64,000 nucleotides of DNA, taken from NCBI GenBank assembly GCA_001770015.1, contig MEQB01000026.1, forward strand, positions 1 through 64,000, given 5' to 3'. A model generated the notes under the pieces. The model had not been told where the DNA came from. It saw only the letters and a list, made by a program, of their open reading frames with translations, and did no database searches. Both the position numbers and the translations under genes were made by a program. This document shows, piece by piece, positions 44,064 to 52,185 of the stretch. Position 1 is the first letter of the stretch, and the number at the start of each line of letters is the position of its first letter. Origin of the DNA: Bdellovibrionales bacterium RIFOXYC1_FULL_37_79 (GTDB lineage: Bacteria; Bdellovibrionota; Bacteriovoracia; Bacteriovoracales; Bacteriovoracaceae).

Positions 44064-44292
44064 ATGGCAATGGATATTACGGTTGTAAAAATCAGTAAAA
44101 AAGCTCAAAAAGATATTATGAAGATTCCAGAAAATCTCCAAGAAAAACTTTATTTCTGGGTTCGGGCTATTTCCGAATTTGGTCTTTTAAAAACACGTCA
44201 ATCGAAAGGGTTTCATGATGAACCACTAAATAGAAAATAGTGACGGACAAATTGAATTTGTAGAAATTATTGAGGTGAATAAACATATATGA
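44064..44292 (+). pseudogene. RelE/HigB-like toxin with internal deletion
   Basis: The frame from the ATG at 44064 reads 58 codons (KISKKAQKDIMKIPENLQEKLYFWV, then SKGFHDEPLNRK) and stops at 44240. In another frame, SDGQIEFVEIIEVNKHI follows at once and ends with a TGA that overlaps the antitoxin ATG (ATGA). The two parts match the beginning and end of a RelE/HigB-type toxin of about 90-95 aa. The middle, which in this family contains the GQRSIRL-type strand and basic active-site residues, is missing. The toxin should therefore be inactive. Confidence 0.8.
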
Positions 44293-44600
44293 GTACTAAA
44301 AAAAATGCAAAAAGTTTTCTTGAATCTCTTATCAAGGGGCCACCAACATTTGGAAAGATGCTTTATTCTTTGAGAACTGCTGATGCAGTTTCACAGACGG
44401 AATTGGCAAATAAAGCCAAAGTTTCTAAAGGTCTTATTTGTGACATTGAAAAAGACAGACGTGATGCAACGATAGAATTGGCGACAACACTTGCAAAAAT
44501 TCTAGATTATCCTCCTGAAAGTTTTATCTCAATTCTACTTGAAGAACAAATTCGTCGAGCTAATTTAAATTTTAAAGTAACACTTGAAAAAGCAGCTTGA
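44289..44600 (+). CDS. XRE-family antitoxin (HigA-like)
   Basis: This 103-aa protein has a Cro/CI-type helix-turn-helix at about 22-78 (FGKMLYSLRTADAVSQTELANKAKVSKGLICDIEKDRR), typical of antitoxins of toxin-first RelE/HigB pairs. Its ATG overlaps the stop of the toxin remnant (ATGA), so translation was coupled. The C-terminal helix (LLEEQIRRANLNFKVTLEK) would hold the toxin-binding or dimer surface. The frame is intact although the toxin is broken. It probably represses the palindrome at 44042-44061. Confidence 0.85.
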   Translation: MSTKKNAKSFLESLIKGPPTFGKMLYSLRTADAVSQTELANKAKVSKGLICDIEKDRRDATIELATTLAKILDYPPESFISILLEEQIRRANLNFKVTLEKAA

Positions 44601-44637
44601 TTCGAATTAGCAGTTGGAAACTTCATTAAAATTTAGT

Positions 44638-44985
44638 TTATATCGTTTGTTTGTAATAGTACGTTACTCCACTAATTATTGCCTCACCTCCTCCAATAGC
44701 AATAGTTACACTGTCATCTAAAAATGAGCCATTTATGGGGTCAATTCCAAAAACCATTGTATCACCTCCCCCGGCCATAGAGTTTAGAAAATAAATTGCA
44801 ATCGTTTTTTTATTTTTTGATAAAGTTATTTTAAACTCAGACGTACTGGTATTATTTATTTCAATACACAATGTAAATGGATTTAAGTCCCATGTCTGAC
44901 CGTCCTCAGATAGCTCGAAGCATGGGTTTGCAAAAGATATTTGCGGTACTAACAAAAAAAATAAGATAAACAAAAAACTTTTCAT
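44638..44985 (-). CDS. Secreted hypothetical protein, 115 aa
   Basis: This protein has a signal peptide (MKSFLFILFFLLVPQISFA, cleavage near residue 19) and a small beta-rich mature domain with two cysteines (NPCFEL, TLCIEI) and a glycine-rich GGGDTMVFGID turn. I chose 44985 because GGAGG precedes it; the TTG-initiated extension of four residues would use the same site. No family is recognised. It is convergent with the antitoxin gene and 105 nt from the AraC-type gene downstream of its own promoter region. Confidence 0.68.
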   Translation of the reverse strand: MKSFLFILFFLLVPQISFANPCFELSEDGQTWDLNPFTLCIEINNTSTSEFKITLSKNKKTIAIYFLNSMAGGGDTMVFGIDPINGSFLDDSVTIAIGGGEAIISGVTYYYKQTI

Positions 44986-45089
44986 AACTTCCTCCAATTA
45001 ATTACAACAAATACGTTATTTACGCAGACGTTCTCTTCGTTGGCCTTATACTTAAATTTGCAGAAGGTTGTATTGTAAAAACGCGACAG

Positions 45090-45932
45090 CTACAGATATC
45101 GTCTAAACTTAGACGGTGAGGTGGCAACTAACTTTTGAAATTCGTTAACCATATGAGCTTGATCAAAAAAACCACTGGCCAATGCCACTTCAACAAACTC
45201 AGTAAAATTATCTTGGCCAATCTTTCTGATAGCATCATTAAAACGTGCAATTCTCAAAACATTTTTAGGAGAAAGTCCAACTTCTTTTTTAAAGATCCTC
45301 TGTAGTGTCCGAGTAGACATGTCACACTGATGGGCCAGCTCCTCGGGTACCTGAAAACACCCTTCCAGTATCCCTTCTGTTGCAAATTTTATTTTCTTAT
45401 AGTTTTGCTCTTTCGAATTTAACAATAGCTTTAGCAAGTAATCTTCAAAGCTATTAAGCCATTTACTTAGGTTTTCTTCTTTCCATTTTTCATTTGGAGG
45501 TAATGGCAAATGCTCAAGAAACTCATCTGCATATAGGCCTGATTCAGGCCAATCTTTATTTATAGCTTTTTTTAAAATGGGATAAAATGCACCTGGTTGA
45601 AAATCTAATCCTATTGTTGAGCCAGAACCAGTAAGACTAAAAATATCAGCTTTCTCACGTGTGCCAATAAAGAGGGGTCTATTGGTAACATTTCCTGTTT
45701 GCAGGCATACAAATTTGCAACAAGGATTGGGTATGATAATACACGGCAGGCCATTTGGATTTTCGATATTCCAGCTCATAAACCACATAGACTCAATGTA
45801 ATTACTTAGCTCTTTATTAGGAGTAGCATAAGCAATCGAAATTTGCCTATTACTTGAATCGATGCCTGGAAATATAATCCCTTCCCATCGAGGTCGTTGC
45901 TGGCTGACTCTTTGAAATCTATTAAAATTCAT
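45090..45932 (-). CDS. AraC-family transcriptional regulator
   Basis: This 280-aa protein has a C-terminal AraC/XylS double helix-turn-helix (about 195-280: VPEELAHQCDMSTRTLQRIFKKEVGLSPKN, then SGFFDQAHMVNEFQKLVATSPSKFRRYL). The N-terminal part (about 20-160) has SPYIESMWFM-like and LTGSGSTIGLDFQPGAFYPI segments, as in the DUF6597-containing regulators. The target is unknown; its immediate neighbours are a secreted protein and IS fragments. It is divergent from nothing nearby, and 45933-46101 upstream has no gene. Confidence 0.88.
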   Translation of the reverse strand: MNFNRFQRVSQQRPRWEGIIFPGIDSSNRQISIAYATPNKELSNYIESMWFMSWNIENPNGLPCIIIPNPCCKFVCLQTGNVTNRPLFIGTREKADIFSLTGSGSTIGLDFQPGAFYPILKKAINKDWPESGLYADEFLEHLPLPPNEKWKEENLSKWLNSFEDYLLKLLLNSKEQNYKKIKFATEGILEGCFQVPEELAHQCDMSTRTLQRIFKKEVGLSPKNVLRIARFNDAIRKIGQDNFTEFVEVALASGFFDQAHMVNEFQKLVATSPSKFRRYL

Positions 45933-46101
45933 TATAATGTATTTACCATTTGTAACTCATATGGGCCACCAGAAATAGTTAAAGCAAAATGTGAAATAAT
46001 ATGCTTTCTAATAGTGAATTAGCTCTATGTTGGATAGAGCCAATTTTAATTTCGAAATTTCCATTGCAATTTTGTAAACAGAGATGCTCTACATATCTTC
46101 C

Positions 46102-46233
46102 GTTATTTTTTACGAGTTAACTCTGACGAAAACTTTGATAATGGTAAAAGGCCCCAATCCAACTTATTTACAGTTTCCTGTTTAAATTTTTGAATAAGTT
46201 TTGGCGCAAGATAATTTCCCGATACCAATAAAA
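46102..46233 (-). repeat. Dispersed repeat B, copy 1 (C-terminal coding remnant)
   Basis: About 132 bp closely match 54457-54588. On the minus strand both copies translate to a common protein end (LLVSGNYLAPKLIQKF, then LDWGL, then LSKFSSELT and a lysine pair before the stop). Here it is not attached to an intact gene; the transposase fragment frame runs into it in a different reading frame. Confidence 0.75.
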
Positions 46234-46239
46234 TAGGGT

Positions 46240-46680
46240 GTGACCCTCAAATAATGGACTATGCCGCCATCATTGAATCCATACTGATTTACCTTACTCC
46301 AAAATTGTCCCCATCTATCTTTTGTTTGCCTTAAAGATCTTGTTAATAAAATTATTTTTGCCCCTTCTTGCTTCCACCTCATGCCAGATTTGCACATTCG
46401 TTCTTTTACGAGTACTTTGCATGCCGCTTCTGTTGCTCCAGAACCAATTGGAACAACTGAATCTACAAATTTATAATATTGCATTCTATTTTGTTCATTA
46501 TTATTGTGAAAATAACTGATGGTTTTATTCAATATTTTAATATCATCTTTCTTCGTTATCTCTTTTTTGCTATCCGTTACTAAACTCAAAAACCTTGATC
46601 CACCTCCCACATTATGCTTTAACTTGTGGCACTGATCCTCTAGCCACGCTTTTCGTTCTTGGCCATAATTTGTCCGATGC
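46240..46680 (-). mobile_element. Transposase fragment, ISKra4-like
   Basis: The minus-strand frame reads ERKAWLEDQCHKLKH, GSRFLSLV, then VVPIGSGATEAACKVLVKERMCKSGMRW and WGQFWSKVNQYGF, the C-terminal half of ISKra4-type transposases. The N-terminal half and one end are missing, and the tail runs out of frame into repeat B. It is an inactive remnant. Confidence 0.8.
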
Positions 46681-46803
46681 TACCGACGCCGTTGATTTAT
46701 TTAAATCAGATTCAGTCATACCTAAATCATTAACAATCACTTCACTTATGACACCCAAAGATGCTAAAAATAACATAGCTGACAAAATTAACTTATTAAT
46801 CAT
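46681..46803 (-). pseudogene. 5' fragment of a secreted protein gene truncated by IS remnant
   Basis: From the ATG at 46803 a signal peptide is read (MINKLILSAMLFLASLGVISE) followed by VIVNDLGMTESDLNKSTASV. Beyond about 46680 the DNA is transposase sequence in another frame. The original gene was apparently cut by insertion or deletion. The identity of the original gene is unknown. Confidence 0.5.
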
Positions 46804-46859
46804 ACAAACCCCACCACTGTGGTTTATCGAAACAACTTTCATTATCCTTGAGTAAATTC

Positions 46860-46928
46860 AGTGATTCGGAGAGGTGGGCATTATTTCCTTCTTAACTGTG
46901 CAAATAATGCCCACCTCTCCGAATCACT
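46860..46928. repeat. 27-bp perfect inverted repeat (hairpin)
   Basis: AGTGATTCGGAGAGGTGGGC... at 46860-46886 is the exact reverse complement of 46902-46928, with a 15-nt loop CCTTCTTAACTGTGC. No T run follows on either side, so it is not a standard terminator. It lies between the truncated secreted gene and the large gene at 47033. Confidence 0.9.
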
Positions 46929-47032
46929 AAATTAAAACAATTTTTTACCTTTAAGCAAAAGTCATAAAAATCCGATATTTAATAAGTGAAAATTGAATTT
47001 TTTTACAAATGGATATCGAGGTTTTAGGGTAA

Positions 47033-49930
47033 ATGTTTAAGAACAAATTAAAAATATTTCAAAGTATTTTTCTTTTAATTTGTTTAACAAGTATATTTCA
47101 TATTTATTCAGCAAATTCAATTTCGGATAAGCGTTCTTATTTTGATCAAAAACGTGAATTCCCAAATTATTTTTTACCTGAACAATATCGAACTATGGCC
47201 TTGGATAAAATCCCCCCAGAAGTGATAACACAGCAAAAAGAATTGGTGGAGAAGGCACTTCATTCAATTTTTAAAAGAATAACTTTGGCAACAGTTGCAG
47301 AAGATGGAAGTATAAAATTTGAAAGATATTTTGAAAATTTAGAAAAATTATTAAAAAAAATTGATCCTACTGTTCGAATCCATTCGGCTGGTGGAAATGT
47401 CCGAGCAGGTATGAGTTATTTGTATGATAACATCCAAACTAAGATTGTGAATAATCCGCAACTTTCATCTAGTGATGTATTGAAAGAAATTGCTTCCGAC
47501 GTAAATGATATTAATGGTTTTGATGTGAGAGGTGTTGGAAGTGACATGGATGTTTTTTTATCAGGTGATCAGACTAAATTGAAAGAGCTAAGTTATGCAG
47601 CAAAAAAATATACCCATGCTTTAGAAAAAACATTGAATCTTGCACAACTTGACGAAAAAGGACTTAAAAGATCATTGATTGTTCGTGGTGATTTTAAAGA
47701 ACTTGGAACGCAAACTGAGCTTAGTAGTTTGCAAGGTGGTAGCAGTATTGATTTGCTCTCGCTTGATATGACTTCCGGAGCATTGAAATCCCCACCACGC
47801 TATCCACAAGTTGTTTCGGATTTAATCAAGGGGGAATTTGAATTTTTATTACCCATAGATCGTGTTGCAATGAAAGACCCTACGGAGACAGTTATACGAG
47901 GGACAAGAACAATGATGGAATTACCATTTTTATCAATCAAAAATGAAGAAGATCTTAAAAGAGAATTGAAGTTAATTCCACTAGAAAATTTTTCAGAGCG
48001 TGCTTCTGGACAATTTGATAAAATGGTCCGAAATGCTAGATGGGGAGGGGCCCATAATAGATTTCATAGAGGAGCACCTGGTTCAATCGAGTCGATTACG
48101 CTAGAAATATCTGAAAAAGTTTCAAAAGATAAAAAAAACATAATGATTCCAAAATTTGTTGATCACGCACCTATTGAAAACCGTCCATCGGTTTTATCTT
48201 TTCCTAAAGAATATCTTATTGATCCAGATACATTTTTAAAAGAATTTACGGATAATGGTGTTCTTTATCATGGTACACCAAAAGTTGAGAATGGATTGGC
48301 CATCTTGCATGGAGGAATGTTTGAAAGTTCAAAAGTTCAAGGTCAAGCATGGCATGGAAGTGGTGCTTATGCTTCACCACAACTTAAAGTGGTAAATGAA
48401 TATACAAAAGAGGTGGGGATTGTACTCCCTGTTGAGCTTCGCAAAGATTACCCCATTCGAATAGTAGATCTTGATAAATTAATTCAGAATTCAGTTTTAT
48501 ATGAAAAGCTAAATAACGAGGCGAAACTGGAGAAGGTTACGCTTAATGAGTTACTTCATAAAAAATACGATATTGATTTAATTAAATGTCTAAACCGTGA
48601 AAATGAAGTATATGTTATGATTCAAAATACAGCTGTGTTTCATAAAGGTTCACCTAAAACTTTGATTATAGGGATTGCTAATCAGATAGTGAATGATTCA
48701 TTACCAGTATTGCAACGAGCTGCTTTGTTTCATTCATATTCAAATTTATACATAAGTTTAGGCGTAAATAAATCTGATATGCCTGATCCTGTGACATTAA
48801 AAGCAATTCTTGAGCCACAAATTAAAAATGCTATTGAAGAGAAAATTAGAATCGGTACTATTAGGATTAGTGAGAAAGCAACAGTTTTTGATATGGTTGA
48901 AGAATTATCAGCTTTCATTTCTCCTAAAGAACTGTCTAAATTTATGATTGAAAAAAGTATTGAGCATGGAAATAAGAGTCGCACATTTTATAATATTGTT
49001 TCTAATTGTATAAGTCATCTTACGGAAGATGAGGATATTGTTGAAATATATCAATTATTACTTGAAAGAGTTAAAAAATATAAAGATTTGGAATTACTCG
49101 AGACATTATTAAAACGATATCAGTGGAATCCACACCTGAAAGATATAGTGCCATTGTATGAACCATTCTTAGAAATACTTGCAGACCGAGAGTTTCGTGT
49201 TTCAAAGCTCGAATTTCATTCGGAATATCATTATACTTATTTTATGGATTGGGTCAAAACGAAACTTCCATCAGACGATATGATTAGCTTATTTAAAAAA
49301 CTTATTGAAAAAGGTATCGAGCAAAAAAAATATAATATGGTTGATGAAGTTGTGCGTTCAGTTAATAAAATGTCTGATAAAAATACAAAAATGGTATTAT
49401 ACGCTTGGTTGATTGAAAAATCTAAAGAACAAAAAAATACGCGCCTGATTTCAAATTTAGTAAGATATAACTTGCGAGATGCTGACGTGAGAGACATGTC
49501 TAATTTATTTAAAACAGTAGTAGAACTCAAAGATCCAGATATACTTGAAAGTTTAGTCGAAAGTTCTTTTATTAAAACTCCCCATGAAGATCAGTTTGCA
49601 TTTCATATATTACTTATGGAAAAAGCCGAGGAACTTAAAGATGTTCGCGTATTTGAAAAATTGTATCCAGGATATAATGGGTTTCCTGATAATTATAACC
49701 AAGAAACAAAGAATAAAATTTTTCCAATCCTTCAATATATGAGGGATAATCAAAAAGATATTAACTGGAATGAAAAAGATGTAGATTGGAAGGTGGTTCG
49801 GCAAATGATTGACAAAGCAAAACAGCCTCCACTTCGGATTATTAAGTTTGTTGAGGAATTGACACCCTCGTCACTTAAAAAAAATGAGTCTTTATTTGGG
49901 AAATGTTTATCTAGAATGCTTGGTAGATAA
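47033..49930 (+). CDS. Large exported protein with nucleotidyltransferase-like and ADP-ribosyltransferase-like segments
   Basis: This 965-aa protein starts with a signal peptide or anchor (about 1-27). Residues 115-180 contain SAGGNVRAG followed by GVGSDMDVF, resembling the GGxVR...DxD head of poly(A)-polymerase-type nucleotidyltransferases. Residues 405-475 contain VLYHGTP, GGMFESS and WHGSGAYASP then NEY, resembling the H-Y-bearing core of PARP/HYD1-type ADP-ribosyltransferases. The last 350 residues are alpha-helical, repeat-like (runs of KLIEKG, LLLERVKKYKDLELLETLL). It has no close neighbours in an operon. The function is unproven; an exported effector or toxin acting on another cell is a reasonable guess. 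Codon use is very AT-rich. Confidence 0.7.
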   Translation: MFKNKLKIFQSIFLLICLTSIFHIYSANSISDKRSYFDQKREFPNYFLPEQYRTMALDKIPPEVITQQKELVEKALHSIFKRITLATVAEDGSIKFERYFENLEKLLKKIDPTVRIHSAGGNVRAGMSYLYDNIQTKIVNNPQLSSSDVLKEIASDVNDINGFDVRGVGSDMDVFLSGDQTKLKELSYAAKKYTHALEKTLNLAQLDEKGLKRSLIVRGDFKELGTQTELSSLQGGSSIDLLSLDMTSGALKSPPRYPQVVSDLIKGEFEFLLPIDRVAMKDPTETVIRGTRTMMELPFLSIKNEEDLKRELKLIPLENFSERASGQFDKMVRNARWGGAHNRFHRGAPGSIESITLEISEKVSKDKKNIMIPKFVDHAPIENRPSVLSFPKEYLIDPDTFLKEFTDNGVLYHGTPKVENGLAILHGGMFESSKVQGQAWHGSGAYASPQLKVVNEYTKEVGIVLPVELRKDYPIRIVDLDKLIQNSVLYEKLNNEAKLEKVTLNELLHKKYDIDLIKCLNRENEVYVMIQNTAVFHKGSPKTLIIGIANQIVNDSLPVLQRAALFHSYSNLYISLGVNKSDMPDPVTLKAILEPQIKNAIEEKIRIGTIRISEKATVFDMVEELSAFISPKELSKFMIEKSIEHGNKSRTFYNIVSNCISHLTEDEDIVEIYQLLLERVKKYKDLELLETLLKRYQWNPHLKDIVPLYEPFLEILADREFRVSKLEFHSEYHYTYFMDWVKTKLPSDDMISLFKKLIEKGIEQKKYNMVDEVVRSVNKMSDKNTKMVLYAWLIEKSKEQKNTRLISNLVRYNLRDADVRDMSNLFKTVVELKDPDILESLVESSFIKTPHEDQFAFHILLMEKAEELKDVRVFEKLYPGYNGFPDNYNQETKNKIFPILQYMRDNQKDINWNEKDVDWKVVRQMIDKAKQPPLRIIKFVEELTPSSLKKNESLFGKCLSRMLGR

Positions 49931-50564
49931 AACTGACTTTAAATTTTGATATTAAAATTCCTTTAGAATTTCCACTCCGAATGTTCCGGACGTGCAGTCA
50001 GTACTCTGATTTTTAAGTTTTTCAAGATTTTTCTTGACCCACAGTCACCCATTTCATTTGCGAGATTCTCCTACGCAAAATGCTATCAATTGAAATTAAA
50101 TTATTTGCCCGCCAAAGAATTGATGGATAAACTTGATGTAACGCTATAATCTGTTTACTCCAAAAGTTTGAATCAATTTATCCGAATTGAATTTTTACTT
50201 TTCCGGGGAGTGTATTTCTGGCAGTTTGGTAATCGAACAGAAGATCAAAGCAATGACAAAAGCTTATGCCAAAACTCATTACAGATGACAAGTCATATAT
50301 GCAAAAAATATTTTTTTAATTGTAAGTTTTTTTTGAAAAATATTTTAGATCATAAAAACCGTGTCCAAAAAATCTCGATTTATCTTTTTGATCAAGTTTG
50401 TTAAAATTTAAATTTGGTGATTTGTAAAACCAATTTAATAAGTTTCTAAATGCTTTCTGTGAACGCCTTTGAATGTACTGGATGCTGGTTTTGGCGATTC
50501 TTACATTTTTCTTTTGTTGTTTTATGTGATAAATAATTTCAAACTTAAACACCAAGGAAATGAT
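49931..50564. other. Gene-free AT-rich stretch, possible remnants
   Basis: No supportable gene lies in about 630 bases. Short frames near 50230-50290 (VIEQKIKAMTKAYAKTHYR) could be a leftover of a larger protein, but nothing is recognised. A CCGAATGTTCCGGACGT segment near 49977 is the only GC-rich island. The last 60 bases hold the leader and the AAGGAA site of the HNH gene. Confidence 0.5.
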
Positions 50565-51476
50565 ATGAGTATTCAAAACTATAGCGATCAAGAACTGCTT
50601 TTAAAAACCAAAAATCTCATTAGGGAAGAACAAAAACTGCTATCAGTTATTCTTTCCCATTTGGAAGTAATTGAAAGAAGAAGACTCTACTGTGACCTGG
50701 GATATTCATCCTTGTTTGATTATTGTTTGAAAGAATTACGATACAGCGAGCAACAGGCATGGAGAAGAATCAATTCCATGCGGGTTATCAAAAAATTACC
50801 TGAGTTAAAACATAATGTAGATGATGGCACTCTTTCCTTATCCAATGTCAATCTGGCGAGCAGTCTGTTTAAAGATGCCAAGATCAATTCCAGAGAAAAG
50901 CAGCTGGAGATTTTTGAGGAAATTAAAAACACCACCAAGCAGGAATGTGAGGAAAAAATCTTTGAACTGAAAAGAGATTATGGAGTGCTATAACCTCTGC
51001 CGAAAACTGTCATCAAAAAAACTTCCAATGATTCATCCAGAGTACATGTCAATCTCTCAAGCGAAACTTTACTCAAACTTGAAAAGATAAAAAACTTAAC
51101 CAAGGAAACTGATCTAGATAAAATCATCTCTTTGATGGCAGACAACTTTATCAATCAAAAAATTGAAGTCAAACGAAAAACTAAAAATGTTCCGGTAAAA
51201 AATAGTCGCTATATCCCGAGAAAAGTGAAAGAGACGGTTTATAAGCGGGCCAATGGACAATGTGAAAATTGTGAGTCAACCCATAATCTTGAGTATGAGC
51301 ATAAAATTCCTTTCGCCATGGGAGGAACTAATGATATTTTGAATATCGATTTGCTGTGCTCCTTATGTAATCAACGAAAAGCAATCAAAGACTATGGACT
51401 TAAAAAAATGGATCAGTATTTAAATCTCAAACACCTGTCCGGGAAAGAAAGCTTTATACCAATGAGATGGCCATAG
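50565..51476 (+). pseudogene. HNH endonuclease gene with in-frame stop
   Basis: The frame from the ATG at 50565 (AAGGAAATGAT upstream) reads 142 codons to a TAA at 50991-50993 and then continues in the same frame to 51476. The first part has the helical region ERRRLYCDLGYSSLFDYCLKEL, and the second part the HNH zinc core (RANGQCENCESTHNLEYEHKIPFAMGGTND, then LCSLCNQRKA). A single base change (for example CAA to TAA) explains the break. Intact relatives are common in predatory deltaproteobacteria (from memory). A second start at 51132 could yield a separate HNH domain. Confidence 0.85.
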
Positions 51477-51777
51477 ATATGTATTCGAGGCCATGACTTG
51501 GCAACAGCAGGGTAGGAAATTTGGGCCATCGTCTGATGCTGGACGAACCGTATTTTTTTAATGTGATTTAAGTCTGTTATGGCAGCGTTATAGTCGAAAT
51601 TTTGTAAAGAAAAGTGATGGATGCCACCAAGGAACGAACCAATTTTTGTTCCAATGCACAAACACTCATTCATTATTGTTAAACTAATGAAAAAATGTTT
51701 CAGATGGGAAAAAATTACCTAAAATAATTCAATGATTTTAGATAAATTATGCATAGTATTTATCCGATACGTCTGTT
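51477..51777. other. Intergenic, no gene seen
   Basis: About 300 bases with no supportable reading frame. The last part (ATAGTATTTATCCGATACG) is AT-rich and may carry the promoter of the two-gene unit at 51778. Confidence 0.4.
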
Positions 51778-52185
51778 ATGAAAGTATCGTTTTGTATAAT
51801 ATTGTTTATATGTTTTTGTATGAAGACTATGAGCTGTGATGTAGTCACTCCGTTTAAGCATCATATGAAAAATTACAACCTTGTATTACCTCTAACTCCC
51901 ATCATTGATGAAGTGGATCTTAATAATGACAATCAAAAGGATTATATTGTCACCACACGTGATCAATGTGGAACGAGAGGATGTGAGTATTCTATTTATA
52001 TAAAAGGCAGGGATTGTTATGAATTTTCAGGACAATTCCAAGGAAATTACAGCATTTTAGATAAAATAAAAGGTCCAACAAAAATAATTCAAGTCAGATA
52101 TCGTGACACTCATTTATCCATCCACAAAAACTACCAGTTGATTTTTGATAATGGTAAAAAGCTGTATCGGGAGCCTTCCCGATGA
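51778..52185 (+). CDS. Secreted hypothetical protein, 135 aa
   Basis: This protein has a signal peptide (MKVSFCIILFICFCMKTMSCD; a lipobox is not convincing) and a mature domain with cysteines at DQCGTRGCEYS and RDCYEF. The EVDLNNDNQKDYIVTTRDQCG segment is FG-GAP/VCBS-like (DxNxDxxxD), suggesting calcium or a beta-propeller-type repeat. The stop overlaps the next gene by 4 nt (ATGA), so both are cotranslated and probably functionally linked. No family is firmly assigned. Confidence 0.7.
   Translation: MKVSFCIILFICFCMKTMSCDVVTPFKHHMKNYNLVLPLTPIIDEVDLNNDNQKDYIVTTRDQCGTRGCEYSIYIKGRDCYEFSGQFQGNYSILDKIKGPTKIIQVRYRDTHLSIHKNYQLIFDNGKKLYREPSR

Noticed and set aside
46860-46928. Hairpin as a rho-independent terminator
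   Set aside because: No T run follows on either strand, and the stem is much longer than terminators elsewhere in the window.
50316-50591. 91-codon minus-strand frame overlapping the HNH leader
   Set aside because: AT-rich chance frame with no motif and no ribosome-binding site; it overlaps the HNH gene leader.
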